Shown: positions 8,151-16,659, counted from the first letter of the stretch. The stretch is DNA of 48,371 nucleotides from Candidatus Bathyarchaeota archaeon (GCA_016927015.1 JAFGNM010000104.1:1-48371), one strand, 5' to 3'. The notes: generated from the sequence alone by a model not told the origin. Program-made: numbers and translations.

Positions 8151-8608
8151 CGAACAAATTTCTCAACGATTTTCTGCCGTATCTTTGATGAACTGTCTAA
8201 CTCGTCTTCTTCAAACTTGCCAATTCTGATAACTTGTATGTGTAACTTGTGTTTAGCCACATACATTTGTGTGCCTTTTTCCATATCCGCCTGATCATAC
8301 CCCAAAGCGATAACATCGGGCTTAACTCGCTCAATGACATCGCCAAGGTCAAATTTTTCAAAGCCGAGCACAGCTTCATTAACCACTTTCAAGGACTCTA
8401 CTAAGGCACGCCGCTGGTTCTCCGACATAACTGGTTTTCTGCCCTTTTTTTCCTCCACAGTGCTGTCCCTTGCGATGATGACTATAAGTTCCGCGTCTTT
8501 GCCGCCAGCTTTCTTAGCTTCCTCCAAGAACCGGACATGCCCAAGATGCAGAAGGTCAAATACTCCTGAAGCCAAAACTACTTTTTTCTTTCCGCTTTTG
8601 CCGGCCAT
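8147..8608 (-). CDS. ribL: Archaeal FAD synthase (cytidylyltransferase-like)
   Basis: The protein has 153 residues from ATG 8608. An upstream ATG at 8659 would overlap DUF357 by more and adds unconserved residues. The nucleotidyl-transferase motif HLGH is at 21-24 after GVFDLL, and the SSSKIR motif that binds the nucleotide is near the end. The enzyme adenylylates FMN to FAD. RibK, which makes FMN, is encoded 0.6 kb away. The start lies 31 bases inside the DUF357 gene, so dphB, DUF357, ribL and rhomboid form one tight minus-strand operon. Confidence 0.9.
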   Translation of the reverse strand: MAGKSGKKKVVLASGVFDLLHLGHVRFLEEAKKAGGKDAELIVIIARDSTVEEKKGRKPVMSENQRRALVESLKVVNEAVLGFEKFDLGDVIERVKPDVIALGYDQADMEKGTQMYVAKHKLHIQVIRIGKFEEDELDSSSKIRQKIVEKFVR

Positions 8609-8853
8609 TCGAAGTTCACAGCTCCCAACAGTCTCAACGCGTCTAATAATCCTTCGCAATAAGCGACCGAAGTCAGACTTGTTTCAAACTTTTCCTGAGC
8701 CTTATAATATTTTGCGTCTTCCAAATACGCTGTTACGTAACCCAAAATGTTATCCACGCTCTCTTCAGTCACGTTTATCGCGCCTTTAGTCCGCTGCATT
8801 TCTTCCAGAACCTTTTCTGCGGAAACGATATACTTGGTTACAAGCGCTTCCAA
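8578..8853 (-). CDS. DUF357 family helical protein
   Basis: The protein has 91 residues and is mostly helical, with YVTAYLEDAKYYKAQEKFETSLTS, here cited in parts (YLEDAKYY, KFETSL), as the conserved core of the archaeal DUF357 family. The fold resembles a tetratricopeptide-like pair of helices; the biochemical role is unknown. It starts 2 bases after the dphB stop and overlaps ribL by 31 bases. DUF357 is often found beside RibL-type genes in archaea, from my memory of such clusters, which hints at a helper role in FAD formation. Confidence 0.85.
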   Translation of the reverse strand: MEALVTKYIVSAEKVLEEMQRTKGAINVTEESVDNILGYVTAYLEDAKYYKAQEKFETSLTSVAYCEGLLDALRLLGAVNFEWPAKAERKK

Positions 8854-8855
8854 GC

Positions 8856-9653
8856 TTATTTGGCAAGCCTCCTCAAGTTCTCAGGTGCCCCCGCAAATGC
8901 CACTAAAGCTTCAGTTTCCATAAAATGCAGGGCTCCTGGAAAAATCAAACTCTGCGGCGGATCCCCAAAATCATGCTTTAACAGTTCCTGTATGAAATCA
9001 GCTTTTAAGTTTGGAGCATTGCTTCCAACTCTTGCCACACCAACCGCCACAGTGCTTAGCGTCACTATCTCCTCCTTTCTTTTTTGCTCAATCTTCAAGA
9101 GCAACGTCAAAGCTTCGTTGATGCTTAGGAAGCGTTTTTCGTCCACTTTCAGATCCAGCAGGCACAACGTGTGCAACCCGCGCTTCTTGTTTTGGGCAAT
9201 GACGTTGTAAGGTGTTTCCGAAGAATTCTCTGGGAAGGGTATGGTGACGGTTTTTCCGAACTTGTAGTTGTGCAAACCTGACAAGCCGATTATGGCAGAG
9301 ATCACAGAAGCGCCGTGAACTATGCGCGTCTTAATGCCGCGTTTTTCCGCTTCGATACGCAGCGACACGTGCGTTGTGGCTATGAATGGGTCACCTGGAA
9401 TGAGAAAAACAGTTTTAGCCTTTTCGGCAGCGTTTAAGATAATTGCTCCGTTTTCTTCTTCGAGGTCACGTCTTGATACGACGTGGACTTGCTTGTTGAC
9501 CAGTGATTCAAAGCGTTTTGTTGAGAAGTGTGGGAGAATGCTTGTGTAGAGTTCGATGAAAGCGTGGTCTGCTGTTTTGGTTTCTTCTAGACCTTGGAGG
9601 CTTATTCCTCTTTCGTCGTGTAAACCTAGGCCTACAAACACGAGTTCTTTCAA
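8856..9653 (-). CDS. dphB: Diphthine synthase (diphthamide biosynthesis methyltransferase)
   Basis: The protein has 265 residues, the normal length for Dph5/DphB. It opens with LVFVGLGLHDERGISLQG and has the SAM-binding GDPFIATTH motif near residue 95, typical of this tetrapyrrole-methylase-like family. The enzyme adds methyl groups to the modified histidine of elongation factor 2 on the way to diphthamide. It heads the operon with DUF357, ribL and the rhomboid gene. The start ATG is the only good one, and the upstream 280 bases hold no other gene on this strand. Confidence 0.95.
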   Translation of the reverse strand: MKELVFVGLGLHDERGISLQGLEETKTADHAFIELYTSILPHFSTKRFESLVNKQVHVVSRRDLEEENGAIILNAAEKAKTVFLIPGDPFIATTHVSLRIEAEKRGIKTRIVHGASVISAIIGLSGLHNYKFGKTVTIPFPENSSETPYNVIAQNKKRGLHTLCLLDLKVDEKRFLSINEALTLLLKIEQKRKEEIVTLSTVAVGVARVGSNAPNLKADFIQELLKHDFGDPPQSLIFPGALHFMETEALVAFAGAPENLRRLAK

Positions 9654-9935
9654 TGCGCCTATTCCTCAAAAGTACATTTGCAATATGTTAACTTAAACCG
9701 TTCGTTAAAGCTCACAAACTTATTGAAACCAAACTGTCCATTCCAAAAGGGAGTCGACTATAGCCATAAGAGCTGACGGATTGTAGTCCATACGCCTATA
9801 CTATGTACAGTCTGTTCGGGTATCTATAATAATTAACATAAACTTGTTAGGTGTTTCAAAACGATGCAGTGTCATTACTGGTTTAAAAGTAAATCACACT
9901 TTACGTGGGATCAATGTCCTTGTGAGTTGAATGTG

Positions 9936-10118
9936 CTATTTTTCTTTGATTTCGCCTTTTTCAACCAAGCGGGTATAGTATATTCGACAGGTATCCAGAG
10001 AAACGCCGTGGCGTGCACAGAATTTGACAAGAACTGTCTCCACTGGTTCCTTCGGTTTCTTTTCTTGAATCATTTCCTTCAGTTCCGTGATGTGGCGCTT
10101 GTCCATTTTTTCACCCAT
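9936..10118 (-). CDS. Small charged helix-turn-helix-like protein
   Basis: The protein has 60 residues from ATG 10118, behind an AGAGGTTG ribosome site. A basic helix (MDKRHITELKEMIQEKKPKE) precedes a segment (FCARHGVSLDTCRIYYTRL) that reads like a helix-turn-helix with GVS at the turn and a basic, aromatic second helix. It ends in a charged tail. No family name is recognised. It stands alone between two non-coding stretches of 160-280 bases. A small DNA-binding role is an inference. Confidence 0.55.
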   Translation of the reverse strand: MGEKMDKRHITELKEMIQEKKPKEPVETVLVKFCARHGVSLDTCRIYYTRLVEKGEIKEK

Positions 10119-10279
10119 TTTCGTTTCAACCTCTTGTAGTTAACAAGGTGCTGTGGTTTCAAAAAAAGATTTGCATTGCTACTTTTTGCGCGGCAGATTT
10201 ATAGCATAAAAGCTAAAAGGGTCAGCTTGTTTCTCTCTTCGGTCATTCAGAGGGCGAGAAGGCTACTACAGGTGATTTC

Positions 10280-10543
10280 ATGTCGAGACTTAGGGTTGCA
10301 CTAGTTGTCTTAGGCGATGCAATGCTGATTGCCGTAGTCGTGCTGTTGCTGGAGATTGATAAACTGGTTAATGGCACCCTGTATGGTTACGGATTAGTTT
10401 TCAGCGACGATTGGGCTCAACCTTACTGGCTACTTTTTAGGGTAAGCTTAGCCCTGATTGTTGTAGCTGTTATTCTTATATCTCTGGTAGAGCTTCCGCA
10501 CCCTGCGTTTGAAGAAAGAACCGAAGAGGACGCTTTAGAGTAA
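10280..10543 (+). CDS. Two-helix membrane protein, unknown
   Basis: The protein has 87 residues from ATG 10280, preceded by an AGGTGA ribosome site. One membrane helix lies at about 5-26 and another at about 51-69, joined by a short aromatic loop (GYGLVFSDDWAQPYW). An acidic tail follows. I do not recognise the family. A TATA-like TTTATAGCAT lies about 80 bases upstream. A 41-residue membrane protein is encoded convergently just downstream, and the two may be functionally linked, though nothing shows it. Confidence 0.65.
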   Translation: MSRLRVALVVLGDAMLIAVVVLLLEIDKLVNGTLYGYGLVFSDDWAQPYWLLFRVSLALIVVAVILISLVELPHPAFEERTEEDALE

Positions 10544-10669
10544 AGTTCGGCGGGAACAGCGTCCTAAAGTCAAGTTTTCTCGTGTTTGAGCATGAAAGCT
10601 AAAACTTACAAGGATGCAGCTAAACAAACCGTAAAAACGATGCAGAGTGTCGCATGCAAATTTCAAGTT

Positions 10670-10795
10670 CTACTCTAACAGAACTTTTTTTCGGTCGCGG
10701 CTCCAAAGGTAAGCTGAGAAAATTATGAATGCTATCGAGACTCCGAAAATGAGTAGCAACATTGTAACTGCATTGGCAAATGCGTTTTCGAGCAT
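10670..10795 (-). CDS. 41-residue single-pass membrane protein
   Basis: ATG 10795 opens a 41-residue frame closed by TAG at 10670. A strong ribosome site (GGGAAAGGAG) sits 2 bases before the ATG and a TATA-like TTTATAC lies about 30 bases further up. The product has a short polar start (MLENAFANA), a hydrophobic helix (about 10-30) and a basic end (WSRDRKKVLLE), so the C-terminus should face the cytoplasm. The family is unknown. It resembles the very small subunits of respiratory or transporter complexes in layout only. Confidence 0.6.
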   Translation of the reverse strand: MLENAFANAVTMLLLIFGVSIAFIIFSAYLWSRDRKKVLLE

Positions 10796-10914
10796 TCTCC
10801 TTTCCCTCAACTAACTCTTAGGTGTATAAAGTTAAAAAGCAAAGTTTCAGAAGTCGAAATGAACCTAAACGGAAGTATATCGCTCAATAGGATATATGCC
10901 GATGCTGACACAAA

Positions 10915-11012
10915 CGTTTTATAAGATTCCAGCATACACTGTGTTGACCTGAGGGTGGAAGAAAGGAGAAGGCTTCCATCACAATTTTCTTTTCAAAAGA
11001 TTTTTTATTTTG
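10915..11012 (+). other. Intergenic stretch with TATA, hairpin and T-runs
   Basis: The 330 bases between the 41-residue protein and the PLP enzyme gene hold no convincing gene. A TATA-like GTTTTATAAG (10916-10925) is followed by an 8-bp stem, 10954-10961 with 10973-10980, with an 11-base loop. T-rich runs follow up to 11012. This order would fit a short non-coding transcript, but I cannot assign one. The TATA box of the next gene is at 11034-11040 (TTTATAT). Confidence 0.25.
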
Positions 11013-11125
11013 GTTGGACTATCCAGCCAAACGTTTATATGAAGTTCCATTTTAAACAATGAAACAGAAGGGGCAAGCGTATTCGCGCAAATAAAATTGG
11101 TAATACTGGGAAGGTGATTGAGGGA

Positions 11126-12280
11126 ATGAAGGCTACTTCCAGATTGGTGCGAGATAACATCAAGAGCCTTAAGCCTTGCGTTCACGGCGGTGAAGTCTGG
11201 GAAGCTGCTAGCAAAATTGGCCTCAGGAAAGAAGAGATTTTAGACTTCAGTTCAAGCGTCAACCCATTAGGTCCTTCTAAGAAGGCGCTTGAATCAATAA
11301 AGGCTAATTTGGGGCACATTCCCAGTTATCCGGATTCAAATTCTACTGAGTTACGAGAGGCTATTGCAACCCAGTTCAGAGGAATAGGTAAGGATAATGT
11401 GATTGCAGGCAACGGGTCCACCGAACTCATTTACTTGTTTGTTGAGACATTTATGAAAAAAGGTGATGTGGCGCTTATTCCTGAGCCTACATTTGGCGAG
11501 TATGAAAGGGCTGTGAGAAGAATTGGGGAAGAGCCTAAACACGTAAAGCCGAACCCAAATTTTCAGTTCAGTCCAGCTGTTTTTGCACGTGATTTGAGTG
11601 GCGCCAAGATTGTTTTTTTCTGCAATCCGAACAATCCTACGAGTGTTCTCACTCCACCTGAACATTTGACGGCTATTGTTGAAAGAGCGCTTGAAGAGAA
11701 CGCCTTTGTTTTTCTTGATGAGGATTTCCTTGAGTTTGTTGATGGAGAAGAACGTTTTTCGTTGATAGGCAAGATAAGGAGGTATCCTAACCTTTTTGTT
11801 TTAAGGTCGTTTACGAAGATTTTTGGGTTAACAGGACTTAGAGTAGGCTACGGGATTGCTTCCGAAGAAATCATCAACGTCTTACTGAATGCCAAAATAC
11901 CTTGGAACGTTAACTGCTTAGCTCAAGCTGCTGCCACCGCAGCCTTAGCAGATAAAGAGCATTTGAAGAAAACACGTCAGCTCATCAAGGACGAAAAAGC
12001 ATTTTTGATGCGTGGGTTAATGCAGATTAAGGCTTTCAAAGTTTTTCCGGCTGACGCGAACTTCGTTTTTGTAGACGTTAGGCAGTCAGGTTATACAGCG
12101 GCTGAACTTAAGGAGAAAATGTTGAGGGAGGGGGTATTGATACGAGACTGTAGTTCGTTTAGAGGGCTTGATGAGTACTACATTCGGGTGGCGGTTAAAA
12201 CTCGTCGAGAGAACGAAACGCTATTAGAAACCTTGAAAAAGATTGTGGGGAATGATGTTGAAGCATCTTTTATTACGTGA
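11126..12280 (+). CDS. cobD: CobD-type threonine-phosphate decarboxylase / histidinol-phosphate aminotransferase-like PLP enzyme
   Basis: The protein has 384 residues from ATG 11126, with AAGGTG 9 bases upstream; a GTG at 11114 is less well placed. It is a fold-type I PLP enzyme. The HGG motif near the start is typical of CobD, then come NPLGPS, CNPNNPTS and the Schiff-base Lys K231 in SFTKIFGL. Because cbiB follows 39 bases downstream, the likely job is making aminopropanol phosphate for the nucleotide loop of cobalamin. HisC activity in histidine synthesis is the alternative; no his operon is nearby. Confidence 0.82.
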   Translation: MKATSRLVRDNIKSLKPCVHGGEVWEAASKIGLRKEEILDFSSSVNPLGPSKKALESIKANLGHIPSYPDSNSTELREAIATQFRGIGKDNVIAGNGSTELIYLFVETFMKKGDVALIPEPTFGEYERAVRRIGEEPKHVKPNPNFQFSPAVFARDLSGAKIVFFCNPNNPTSVLTPPEHLTAIVERALEENAFVFLDEDFLEFVDGEERFSLIGKIRRYPNLFVLRSFTKIFGLTGLRVGYGIASEEIINVLLNAKIPWNVNCLAQAAATAALADKEHLKKTRQLIKDEKAFLMRGLMQIKAFKVFPADANFVFVDVRQSGYTAAELKEKMLREGVLIRDCSSFRGLDEYYIRVAVKTRRENETLLETLKKIVGNDVEASFIT

Positions 12281-12319
12281 ATTGCTTGTTTTTCAAATGG
12301 GTGAGTTTGAGCAGGGAAC

Positions 12320-13291
12320 ATGTTGCTGATTGAGAGCGGTGTTTTTGTCGATTCACTGTTGATTTTTGTCTTGGCGTTCTTGATTGACGCAGTTTTCGGC
12401 GAGTTTCCAGACAGAATACACCCAACAGTGTGGATAGGCAAGGTTATAGCTTATTTCAAGCCTAAATTCAAAAATGAGAATCCGCGAATCGAAAAGATAA
12501 ACGGTGTCATTTTATGCCTGTTGGTTATCTTGATTGTCGCAGTTCCTGTCTACTTTCTGCTTTTTGGGATTCGCCTTTTCTTCGGGTGGGTACCGTACAT
12601 TGTTGTGTCCGCGATTTTGTTCAAGACCACCTTTGCAATTAAGTGTATGAAGCAATATACTGTTCCGATAGCTGAGGCATTGAAGCACAAGGATTTTGAC
12701 AAGGCTAAGCGAGGCTTGTATTTCATTGTGAGGCGTGACCCAACTAAGCTGAGCGAACAGCAAATTGCCTCTGCGGCAGTTGAGTCTATAGCAGAATCAA
12801 CAACGGACGGAATTACTGCGCCCTTCTTTTTCTTTGCTTTGTTCGGTGTTCCAGGCGCTTTTGCGTTTCGGGTTATCAACACGCTGGATTCGATGGTGGG
12901 CTACAAAGACCAGGAGCACAGGAACATCGGCTGGTTTTCAGCGAAACTGGACACGGTAGCGAACTATGTTCCAGCCAGATTGACTGCAATATTGATGGTG
13001 GTTGCGGTAGCGCTTTTGGGAGAAAATTGGCGAGAATCCTGGAGAATTCTGCAGAGAGACAAAACAAAAACCAACAGCCTAAACGCGGGATGGACTATGT
13101 CCGCTATGGCTGGTGCCTTGGGTGTTCAGCTGGAAAAGTCTGGGCATTACGCGTTGGGAGACAAGGGAGACATTTCGCCAGCGCACATCACGAGAGCGTT
13201 GCGAATAATGACGTTAACCGCTATTCTGTTTGGCACCGTGGTGATTTGTCCAATTTTAGCGTTAAAAGCGCTAGTTACAAGATTAGTTTAG
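12320..13291 (+). CDS. cbiB: Adenosylcobinamide-phosphate synthase
   Basis: The protein has 323 residues with several membrane helices and the CbiB hallmarks: the early DAVFGEFPDRIHPTVWIG segment, ESIAESTTDGITAPFF, and YVPARLTA. The enzyme joins aminopropanol (or its phosphate) to adenosylcobyric acid in the membrane, a late step of cobalamin synthesis or salvage. It follows the CobD-like gene on the same strand, and the two should act in sequence. No other corrinoid gene or cobalamin riboswitch is visible. Corrinoid supply fits a Wood-Ljungdahl-type methyl metabolism, also suggested by the methanofuran genes. Confidence 0.94.
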   Translation: MLLIESGVFVDSLLIFVLAFLIDAVFGEFPDRIHPTVWIGKVIAYFKPKFKNENPRIEKINGVILCLLVILIVAVPVYFLLFGIRLFFGWVPYIVVSAILFKTTFAIKCMKQYTVPIAEALKHKDFDKAKRGLYFIVRRDPTKLSEQQIASAAVESIAESTTDGITAPFFFFALFGVPGAFAFRVINTLDSMVGYKDQEHRNIGWFSAKLDTVANYVPARLTAILMVVAVALLGENWRESWRILQRDKTKTNSLNAGWTMSAMAGALGVQLEKSGHYALGDKGDISPAHITRALRIMTLTAILFGTVVICPILALKALVTRLV

Positions 13292-13306
13292 AAACTATTG
13301 CTCGGA

Positions 13307-13352
13307 AAAGTCTATACCCCCCTTATATAAAGGAACTATAAATAGGCGCTGC
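13307..13352. repeat. Dispersed element, copy C (short form)
   Basis: This 46-base stretch matches 34950-35008 in reverse complement. Both share GTCTATACCCCCC or its one-base variant, then TTATATAAAGGAACTATA, then GGCGCTGC or AGCGCTGC. It lies 56-100 bases before the pelota start, so its TATATAA run may serve as that gene's TATA box. It lacks the left half seen in copies A and B. Confidence 0.55.
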
Positions 13353-13407
13353 AAAGTGAAGGTTAATTATGTGTTAAGCGAATTTATTTGGGAGGTGCAG
13401 CGGAACC

Positions 13408-14496
13408 GTGAAGATTATAGGCAGAAACCTCAGGCAAGGCTTCGTTAAGGTTGTTCCCAGCTCTGACGATGACCTTTGGCACCTGTACAACGTAGTCTAC
13501 AGGGGCGACGAGGTTTACGCTTACTCGTCGAGAGCCGTAAAGTCCGACGAGGAATATTCTAGGCCGAAGAGCGCCGAGCGGGTTTCAGCGTTCATGGGCG
13601 TCGCCGTGGAATCCGTGGCTTGGGACAAGTTTCTGGGCAAACTCCGCGTTCACGGAACAATCATCCAAGCGCCTGACATTATGCCGACAGGTGCGCACCA
13701 CACGCTGAACATAGCTTTGAACCAGCCTGTGACCATCGTGAAGAAGGAGTGGCCTAAACACCTCTTGGATAGGCTGTTTCGGGCAAGCAAAACCGAAAAA
13801 TCCATGCTAATCATAGCCATAGACGACGAAGGCTTCGCTGTAGCCGAAACCAAACAGTACGGCGTAGACGTCAAAGTGGAAGAGCGCATGAAGCTGCCTG
13901 GAAAACTGGAAGCCGACAAGCGAGTAGCCGCCACAAAAAACTACTTCAAACGCGCAGTAAACAGCCTACGGCAGCTTTGGTCGCCAAATCACAGCCCAAT
14001 AGTCATTGTAGGCGTGGGCTTCGTGAAAGGCGACTTCGCCAAGTTCTTGTCAGACGAGGCGGGGGACATGGCGAAGTCAGTGGTGGACGTGAAAAGCGTC
14101 AACAACGGCGGCGTAAGCGGCATCTACGAGGCACTACGCTCAGGCTTGCTTTTGAAGGCGGCGAAGCAGCTGCGCATTGTTGACGAAACCGTGGTCATGG
14201 AGGAAGTTATGAAGCGGTTGGGAAAAGGCGAAGCCACCATCACTTACGGACTGGACGCGGTTGAAAACGCCGTAGCCATGGGCGCCGTCGAAAAACTGGT
14301 CTTAGCCGACACGATGCTACGCGAATCAGGCGAAGAACAACGCCTACACTTGGAAAAGCTCATGCGAGAAGCAGAACAACGAAGAGGCACCATAACCGTA
14401 GTCAGCACAGAACACGAAGCAGGCGAAAAACTCATAGCCCTAACAGGAATCGCAGCACTCCTCAGATTCCCAATACACGGCACCTATCAAAAATAG
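13408..14496 (+). CDS. pelA: Pelota (mRNA surveillance / ribosome rescue factor)
   Basis: The protein has 362 residues from a GTG start behind GGGAGGTGCAG. It has the three eRF1-like domains of archaeal Pelota: the Sm-like N-domain (1-125, with DLWHLYNVVYRGD), the central domain (about 130-255), and the C-terminal L7Ae-like domain (about 260-360, with TYGLDAVENAVAMGAVEKL in parts TYGLDAV and GAVEKL). It lacks the GGQ motif of termination factors, as expected. Pelota binds stalled ribosomes in the A site with an EF1A-like GTPase and, together with ABCE1, splits them. Codon use is GC-rich like its neighbours upstream but unlike the AT-rich genes after it. Confidence 0.95.
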   Translation: MKIIGRNLRQGFVKVVPSSDDDLWHLYNVVYRGDEVYAYSSRAVKSDEEYSRPKSAERVSAFMGVAVESVAWDKFLGKLRVHGTIIQAPDIMPTGAHHTLNIALNQPVTIVKKEWPKHLLDRLFRASKTEKSMLIIAIDDEGFAVAETKQYGVDVKVEERMKLPGKLEADKRVAATKNYFKRAVNSLRQLWSPNHSPIVIVGVGFVKGDFAKFLSDEAGDMAKSVVDVKSVNNGGVSGIYEALRSGLLLKAAKQLRIVDETVVMEEVMKRLGKGEATITYGLDAVENAVAMGAVEKLVLADTMLRESGEEQRLHLEKLMREAEQRRGTITVVSTEHEAGEKLIALTGIAALLRFPIHGTYQK

Positions 14497-14520
14497 AAGT
14501 TTATCTCATTAACGCTATTC

Positions 14521-15009
14521 TTAATGAAAAAAATTGGAATCAAAAAACAATAAGATTAAAATTGATAGCAAAGTTATGACAAGGGAGCTACTTGCTAAAG
14601 CAATTCCTGCAGAAGTTCCGCTTTTTTTCCAGCTACTTCCTCTTGCGGCTGAAATGAAGCATCCAGTGGAAATCAAGAACGTTATTAAAACAACAATTAT
14701 GAACCATCCTAATTTTCTTGTGTTTCCTGCATAGTTGGGAATAAGAAGAATGAAATATGCTGTGAGTACTCCCCAATTTATTGCTCCTGTCTTAATGTTT
14801 GCGGCTCTGAACAAATAATCTGTTCCTCTAAGATTGTTGCCGCCAACCATCATATTCATGATTGCGGTAATCACAGCAATGACCAAATCAACGGCGTATT
14901 TTACATATATTGGATCGTAGAGAAAATTGAGAAAGTCAACTGGGCTACTCATAATTGAATTATTGGCACTTTCAGTATTAAAATTTCTCTTTTCTTTTAA
15001 ACCCCACAT
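14521..15009 (-). CDS. Four-helix membrane protein, unknown
   Basis: The protein has up to 162 residues; ATG 14952 (starting MSSPVDFL) may be the true start because the first 19 residues are polar and unstructured. Four hydrophobic helices lie at about 37-55, 80-97, 100-117 and 136-156. No family is recognised. The DNA is clearly more AT-rich than pelota next door. The 15014-15025 palindrome (CCGAA-AC-TTCGG) lies just upstream. With the Lys-rich peptide and HNH gene that follow, it may mark a small foreign insert. Confidence 0.55.
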   Translation of the reverse strand: MWGLKEKRNFNTESANNSIMSSPVDFLNFLYDPIYVKYAVDLVIAVITAIMNMMVGGNNLRGTDYLFRAANIKTGAINWGVLTAYFILLIPNYAGNTRKLGWFIIVVLITFLISTGCFISAARGSSWKKSGTSAGIALASSSLVITLLSILILLFFDSNFFH

Positions 15010-15103
15010 TGGTCCGAAACTTCGGAACCGCCTTTTTGGTTTAACAAAATGTTGTAGAACAAATTATTATACTTAAACCACCAATATGCTATTAGGTGAT
15101 TTA

Positions 15104-15202
15104 ATGCCTAAAAAAGGAACAAAAAAAGTTTCGTTTACTGCCACAAAGAAAGTTCCTAAAAAAGTCAAAGTTGAATTTTACGCCAAGAAAAAGAAGAAAT
15201 AG
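15104..15202 (+). CDS. Lysine-rich 32-residue basic peptide
   Basis: ATG 15104 has an AGGTGAT ribosome site 4 bases upstream and the frame closes with TAG at 15200-15202. Of 32 residues, 14 are Lys, ending in five in a row after FYAK. The pattern alternates KK pairs with hydrophobic residues (KKVSFTATKKVPKKVKVEF), as in small nucleic-acid-binding proteins. A TATA-like TTATACTT lies about 35 bases upstream. It could be a chromatin- or RNA-binding peptide; no family is recognised. It is convergent with the HNH gene. Confidence 0.5.
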   Translation: MPKKGTKKVSFTATKKVPKKVKVEFYAKKKKK

Positions 15203-15263
15203 TAATCCGCTAAACTTCACACGCGTTTGCGGTATTACGAGACTGATCTCTCTCGCTTCAAAG

Positions 15264-15653
15264 TTAGAAGAGAGGGAATTTTGTTTTTGGTAAGGTTATG
15301 TCAAAAGGAGAGGTCGTTTTCTTCTTTTTGGACTTAGTTTTGGTCTGTTTTTTCTTTTTAGTTGTTTTGAATTTCATTTTTTTCTGGACATCTCGTAGAT
15401 TCCGGCTTCCTTTCATTCTATTGCAGTCTCTGTGTGCTAAGGCTAATTTGGTTCCACCTTTTGAGTAAGGTTTGGTATGGTCTAATTCTAAATCAGATAG
15501 TTTGGTTATTTTCTTATCACAGATACTGCAAGTTCTTCCGTATATCTCAGGATGTTCCCATACGTATATTCTCTCTTTAGCAGTAAGCCTAACTCTTTTT
15601 TTCTTTGGCTTTGCTTCAAACGGGTTAGGTAAAGAGAACGGATTCGCAGACAT
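15264..15653 (-). CDS. HNH endonuclease-domain protein
   Basis: The protein has 129 residues. A zinc-type pair (CSIC) near residue 43 precedes the HNH core: LDH (about 57-59), SKGGT, and LAHRDCNRMKG, with His as metal ligand and the Cys pairs forming a zinc site. The last 40 residues are a Lys/Thr-rich tail that should grip DNA. HNH proteins of this size occur in mobile elements and as stand-alone nickases. The gene and its flanks are AT-rich. A TATA-like TTTTATATAG lies upstream on its strand (near 15700). Confidence 0.8.
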   Translation of the reverse strand: MSANPFSLPNPFEAKPKKKRVRLTAKERIYVWEHPEIYGRTCSICDKKITKLSDLELDHTKPYSKGGTKLALAHRDCNRMKGSRNLRDVQKKMKFKTTKKKKQTKTKSKKKKTTSPFDITLPKTKFPLF

Positions 15654-15791
15654 ATCCCGTGCACTCCAGCACTTTAATTTAAATAACCAATTCTATATAA
15701 AATTTAAGAATTAAAAATTCAACTACGATTTTTAGCAACACTTCAAAATATGGAATAACCAAATTTAAAAAATCGACTTGGGACTTTGTTG

Positions 15792-16631
15792 CTATTTTTG
15801 TTTGAATTGTTTTTTAACGGTTTCTATTTTTTCGCCTATGATTTGTGCTTGGCTTTTTCCTAGGCCTTTTTCGTGGGCTTTGCGTATGTGTGCGATTTCG
15901 TAGGGGTTGAAGCCCATGATTCGGGCGGCTGTGGCGTCTGTGGCGACTGCGTCTGTTCCCGCGATTATGAGGTTCATCGGTACGGGTGTGCCGTCTACGG
16001 GTCCGTTGCCTTCCATGCCTACGAAGCCGTCTATAACAGTTAACGCAGAATGGAGCACGGTGTTTATGTCGACTATGACTTTGCTTATGCCTTTCATGTG
16101 GTATTTGCCTTTGAACTTGTCAGGAAGCAAACCGAACATGTTCTTCATGCCCAACGTCACACGGGTATTCGCGTGCGTTTTGAGCTTGGCGGCGCTGATA
16201 ACCGCGGATTCGGTAACAAGCCTCGGCACAGTTATGCTCTTCAACGCTTCACCGTTAGGCACCTCAAGCTTAACCTTGTCTTTGACGTGGCGGAGGTTAA
16301 GCCATTCGATGCCGTTGCGGCGGCACATGTCTTTCATGCCCGTAGCCTCAAACGCTTTGTCAGCATTAGTTATTGATGCATCTGACTCTACAACGTAGAC
16401 TTTCACGGGCAAATCTGCAAGCTTCTTGATTATGGCTTCAACTACTATGGGGTCTGTGGTGGCGCCCGTGTCCCAAGTTTTGGTGGTGATGAAGTTGACT
16501 TTGATGAGAACCGTATCGTAACCCGCAAGCGCGCTTCTGTAGTCTATTAGGTCGAGGGCTTTGAAAACTGGCTCGTGACCACGCTCGCCTCTAACAACAG
16601 CCACAACTGGCGACTCAGATTGCATATCCAT
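15792..16631 (-). CDS. DUF362 family protein
   Basis: The protein has 279 residues with the DUF362 landmarks: VLIKVNFIT, AKLKTHANTRVTLGMKNMFG and a VDINTVLHSALTVIDG segment. Many DUF362 proteins carry a ferredoxin-like cluster-binding domain; here no CxxCxxC motif is seen, so the protein is the bare core. The biochemical role of the family is not settled. It is the last gene of the methanofuran operon, 28 bases after mfnE on the same strand, which suggests a link to methanofuran or one-carbon metabolism. Confidence 0.85.
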   Translation of the reverse strand: MDMQSESPVVAVVRGERGHEPVFKALDLIDYRSALAGYDTVLIKVNFITTKTWDTGATTDPIVVEAIIKKLADLPVKVYVVESDASITNADKAFEATGMKDMCRRNGIEWLNLRHVKDKVKLEVPNGEALKSITVPRLVTESAVISAAKLKTHANTRVTLGMKNMFGLLPDKFKGKYHMKGISKVIVDINTVLHSALTVIDGFVGMEGNGPVDGTPVPMNLIIAGTDAVATDATAARIMGFNPYEIAHIRKAHEKGLGKSQAQIIGEKIETVKKQFKQK

Positions 16632-16659
16632 ATCAACGAAGCTTAGCTTATAACCGTGT

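Noticed and set aside
10543-12320. Cobalamin riboswitch before the cobD/cbiB genes
   Set aside because: No B12-box-like sequence was seen and this riboswitch class is rare in archaea.
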